64,000 nucleotides of DNA from Dioscorea cayenensis subsp. rotundata (lineage: Eukaryota > Streptophyta > Magnoliopsida > Dioscoreales > Dioscoreaceae): the NCBI RefSeq assembly GCF_009730915.1, contig NC_052479.1, forward strand, positions 30,319,610 to 30,383,609, written 5' to 3'. Each line of letters begins with the position of its first letter. The first letter of the stretch is position 1. A program made the position numbers and the translations under genes. This document shows, piece after piece, positions 60,417 to 64,000 of this stretch. Under the pieces are notes generated by a model. The model searched no databases. It was not told where the DNA came from and worked only from the letters and a program-made list of their open reading frames with translations.

Positions 60417-62945
60417 GTGAGCTTCATTTTTCATGCATTTCTTTTTTTTATTAGTTATTTAATAATATTATTATTATTATTATTATTATAAATTATTACA
60501 TTATTCTTTTTTTTTAATGAATAGAAAAAAAAAAAGTGGGTCATGTTGACTCATTAACACTTGTGGTTGGGTTCACAGACTTGGCTTTTATTATAAAGTT
60601 AATGTACACAGCACACTCATCTGTTTACCATAACTTTTTCACCAAAATGTCACAAGAAAGTATTTATATTTCACAACTAATTTTTAATGTTTATAGGCTT
60701 CATTAAATAATGGAGCTAGACAGCTTGCTAGTACTAAGATTATGTAAAATCATATTTTATATATATATTTTTTCCATATCATTTCAATCATAATATAGTA
60801 CCCAAATGCAAATATTTTTTAAGGTACATAAGTAAATATAATTTTATATTTTCAAAAATCTATTAAAAATCACTTGCTTAATTAATACAATTTAACTGTG
60901 TTTATTTTTACAAGTTTTTAGTTATAATTCTAGTAGGACGTGATTAATTTAAGTGTGAGTATAACATTAGAATGTGTGGTGTGTGATCACCCACCTTATT
61001 ACCTATTCATTGTCATAATTTAATGTTTGTTTTCTTATTAATATATTTATGTCCTTTCCATATCTCCCACAATAAATTTTCATGATTCTTTTAAGCCCAA
61101 CAACATACTCATAAATATTCATAGAATACATGAAAGGAAAATATTACTCCTTCAAGTCTTTTTTTTTCTTATAATTCACATGGATTAAAAAAAATTAATT
61201 AAAGTTAATTGATAATCTAAAATTTATAAGAAATAATATTAATTTTTCAATATTATTTTTATTTAAAATTTAATTTAATAAAATGTATAGTTGAATATGA
61301 TTTATTAGAAGTTGTAAAATACATTAAAAATAAAATTTAAGAGATAATATTTAATGTTTCATAAATTTTTTAGATGGAGAAGTAAAAAAGACAAAAAATA
61401 AACTTCTAAATTGAGACAAGTAATAAGGACTTGATATAGTAATAAAAACTTTGCATTTTTTATCATTTTTTATTTATTTTTAGTTCTTATGTTCTCAATA
61501 GTTTATTAAAACACTGAAAAATACTATGTAAAAATACTATTAGCACAAAAAATCTAGGGTGAGATCGAACACAAACCTGAAAGAGGTGAGTTTTTTAGGG
61601 TAGTTCTCATCTCTTGTTCCAGCAATAACTCTCATGCGGGTGAATAAGATAGGGACAATTTCATAATTTTAATTTAATTTATATTTAAAAATAAAATATT
61701 AAAAAAATCAACGATGTTTTTGAGGTTTAATAATTTTTACAAAATTAAGAAATTGGAAGAGTTATTCCTCCATATGAAATACAGTGGTCATCTATTTATA
61801 TATTCAACATTAAATAAAATGTGATATTGTTTTTCCTTGTCATGTTTAAAGAATGAAGTTGATGTATAATGTGGCTCAATATCAATAAATGAATTTCATT
61901 TTCTTATTAAAGAGATGTGAATGTTAGTTGCACAAGTGAAAAACCTCTCATTGATGTGAAGCTTATCTAACTTACTAATTGATATCATACCCATTTTAAT
62001 ATTTGGAAAACATGTCACACATTATTAATAATAGCTCATGCTTTCTCCTCAACAACCTCAATCTTTTGAAATTAGTAGTTAAAAAGTATTCATTTTAACC
62101 TCTTTTAATTCAGATGTTTAAAATGAATATTTTTTTATTTTAAAATTTAAAATATAATTTATTTGTTGAAATAGTTTATTTGTAACCAACAACTATTATG
62201 AGGTTTTGGTTGTTTATGTAAGTGATTTCGAGTTTGAATATTTATGTATTAAAAAGAACACACTAGTAAGTTTTAATATCTTACTTTTGTTGTAATTGTT
62301 TACCCATCGTCATCAATTTTATGTGACCCAATAGTTCTAAACCAAGGTACTAAGAGTATTATTAAAAAAAAAATGAAATCTTTTAGCGAGTGTTTTTTTT
62401 TTAATATTATTTTTTATTATTTTTTATATAAACAACTATTGAAATTCGAAACCACTTTAGACAACATAAACCCTTCATTAATAACTAATAACAAATATTC
62501 GTTAGCTTATTTGTATCCTTCACCAACTTCAAAAACAACATTATTTTTTAAATTATTTTACATATAATAAAAATAACTTTATATTAATATATTTATTATT
62601 ATTGCTATTTTTAAAGAGACGTGGGGGCAAACCACATAATAAATTCAAACTTTTTTTATCTTTTAGTTGGGAGGAAAATAAGTTAATCAACTATTCTATC
62701 AAATGGTAGTTGTATATTAATTTATTTTATCTCACTTTTGACTTATAATATATATATTGTTAATGTAGACAAGTGATAGACGTAAACTTTAAATCCCCAA
62801 TCATGTTTTTAAAAAAATATAAACTCTTTAAACTTTTTTTTACAGGAATTAATGATACTATCACTCGATTATTGTTGTGATGCTCATTGATTTATAATGC
62901 CATATATATATTTTAAAATATAATATACGGTTAATGTAAATACAG
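60417..62945 (+). other. Long intron 2 of the CASP-like gene
   Basis: About 2.5 kb of AT-rich DNA. It contains ATT repeats (60466-60490) and a possible degraded MITE from TTACTCCTTCAAGTC (about 61144) toward GAGACAAGTAATAA (about 61425). No gene seen. Confidence 0.5.
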
Positions 62946-63222
62946 GGAACAACATACTTGATGTTTGCGAGCACGGTAGCTGCGACACAAGCATCAATGA
63001 TAGCAGTCACCGGAGTCAAACCCATTTCAATGGACTAAGTTATGCAACATTTACACTATATTTTGCTTTCAAATAGGTGGAGGTATCTTTTGCGGCTTAA
63101 TGGCTTCTGTCGCTATGGCTTTTGTCGCTTCTATTTCTGCCAACCGCTTCTTTAAACTTTATTCTTCTAATTATCGTCTATGTCTTTCTTCTACTTCTAA
63201 GCCTACTTGCAATTCAACCTAA

Positions 63223-63815
63223 CAATTTATTAATAAGGGTAAGTTTGAAATTTCTCAATATTAGTGTCTTTTTATTTTTATTTTTATTATTTTCCTAAAT
63301 GTAAACAGATGTTTGATCAGTCAGAGTGTGCAAGTGGAATTTTCTTTCTTATTTTTGGTTGTATTTTGTCATTTTATTTAATTCTTATATTATATATACA
63401 TATGTGTGTATGTATACAGATGTGGCTTTAAATGATATTTAAATGTTCATTTTTTTTTTATCTTTGAACCCAACGAAAGCTAATTTCATTATTAAATTAT
63501 GTTTCTAATAAAAATTATTTCTCTAATAATAATATTAATAAATTCACTGGGATGCCAAAGGCATTCGGTTATGGTGGGTTGTAGCATTAATACGGTCATT
63601 TGGTGAAAGATAAAATATAGTGATTAAGTTGAATTTCACATAGAGGAATTAATTTTACACCCTCATATGAATTCCAGGACTTGTCCTCTTTATCAAATAT
63701 ATATAAATATTTATTAGCGTAAGTGATAAAAATTTTGATTGGTTAAGTAAATAGTTTTTCGGTACAAATTTTTGTACCTTGCTTTCTTAGAAACCAATGG
63801 GTTTAGTGAGTAAAT
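63223..63815. other. Downstream AT-rich DNA
   Basis: Presumed 3' UTR of the CASP-like gene and intergenic sequence. Nothing further recognised. Confidence 0.5.
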
Positions 63816-63817
63816 TA

Positions 63818-64000
63818 CTCTCTCTGTTTTTTTTTATCTGTCGTGAATAACCGAATCTCACATACCAATAAATTTAGTTATTTCACAAATTTTTATAAAA
63901 AATTTATTTTCTTTCCAAAATTTCACATTTCTCTCTCACATTTAATTGCAAGAAGAAAATTAAATCAAAGCGTTAAGTTAATTTTGGAGAAAAAATAATA
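63818..64000 (+). mobile_element. Left end of a Stowaway-like MITE, cut by the window edge
   Basis: TACTCTCTCTGTTTTTTTTT followed by ATCTGTCGTG is the terminus style of Stowaway MITEs (CTCCCTCTGTT... with a TA target). The right end is outside the window, so the pair cannot be tested. Confidence 0.45.

Larger units (their letters stand above)
59581..63222 (+). pseudogene. CASP-like membrane protein (CASPL1 type), frameshifted
   Basis: Four-span membrane scaffold of the CASP-like family. Exons 59581-59735, 60272-60416 and 62946 onward, joined in frame by GT-AG introns. TM1 is LRLISMVLATMTALVIGLS with the family Arg (R13). TM2 is IAIIVASVLAGYQLIQL. TM3 runs CTLLLAWLSLFLDQGTTYLM with the conserved Asp at the exon 2 end. 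In exon 3 the frame reaches VTGVKP and stops at 63036-63038, giving 130 residues. The next frame from 63025 continues the family pattern (QWTKLCNIYT, CFQIGGGIFCG, TM4 AMAFVASISA) to a stop at 63222. One extra base near 63021-63024 explains both. It may be a recent pseudogene, a truncated allele or a sequence error; intact exons and splice sites favour the last two. Confidence 0.75.

Overview
The window is nuclear DNA from a flowering plant. Genes are split into many short exons by AT-rich introns. Intergenic DNA is full of simple repeats, MITEs, SINE-like units and retrotransposon remnants, and every recognisable protein is a standard plant protein. GC-rich first exons and a GC-rich intronless F-box gene, together with Stowaway-type MITEs, suggest a monocot, perhaps a non-grass one such as a yam relative. 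That placement is inference and is weak.

Layout: (1) 565-5648 (-), a DUF676 alpha/beta-hydrolase (lipase/serine esterase) gene in nine visible exons; its last short exon probably lies left of the window, and a copia RNase H scrap sits in one intron. (2) 5.8-7.8 kb, AT-rich DNA with two GC-rich islands. (3) 7819-8046 (+), MZT1/GIP1, a gamma-tubulin-complex factor. (4) 8.9-13.4 kb, a repeat nest: an old tandem duplication, a head-to-head TRIM retrotransposon array whose LTRs carry a plant snRNA-type promoter (USE plus TATA), a 5'-truncated Ty3/gypsy chromovirus with its 3' LTR, and a 117-bp tandem repeat. (5) 15526-16599 (-), a KUF1-like F-box/kelch gene. (6) 16.6-21.4 kb, AT-rich DNA with SINE-like units. 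(7) 21685-30542 (+), TFIIH subunit p62/TFB1, 20 exons, 595 aa. (8) 32037-38345 (-), an FGGY sugar kinase (D-ribulokinase-like), 15 exons, 578 aa. (9) 39784-47602 (+), the fused biotin-synthesis gene BIO3-BIO1, 14 exons, 849 aa. (10) 51554-56382 (+), a CBP60 calmodulin-binding protein, 8 exons, 654 aa. (11) 59581-63222 (+), a CASP-like membrane protein gene with an apparent one-base frameshift. The right edge enters another MITE.

These genes act in unrelated processes (lipid hydrolysis, microtubule nucleation, karrikin/strigolactone-type signalling, transcription and repair, sugar phosphorylation, biotin synthesis, calmodulin signalling, membrane scaffolds), as expected for a plant chromosome arm with no operon logic. 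Exon models were built by hand from splice signals, reading-frame continuity across every junction and recalled family conservation. No alignment or search was run.

The observations most worth checking are the TRIM with snRNA-type promoters in its LTRs and its palindromic arrangement, the number of GC-AG introns (three confirmed by reading frame, one probable), the CASPL frameshift, and two ACGCGT (CAMTA-type) motifs upstream of the calmodulin-binding gene.
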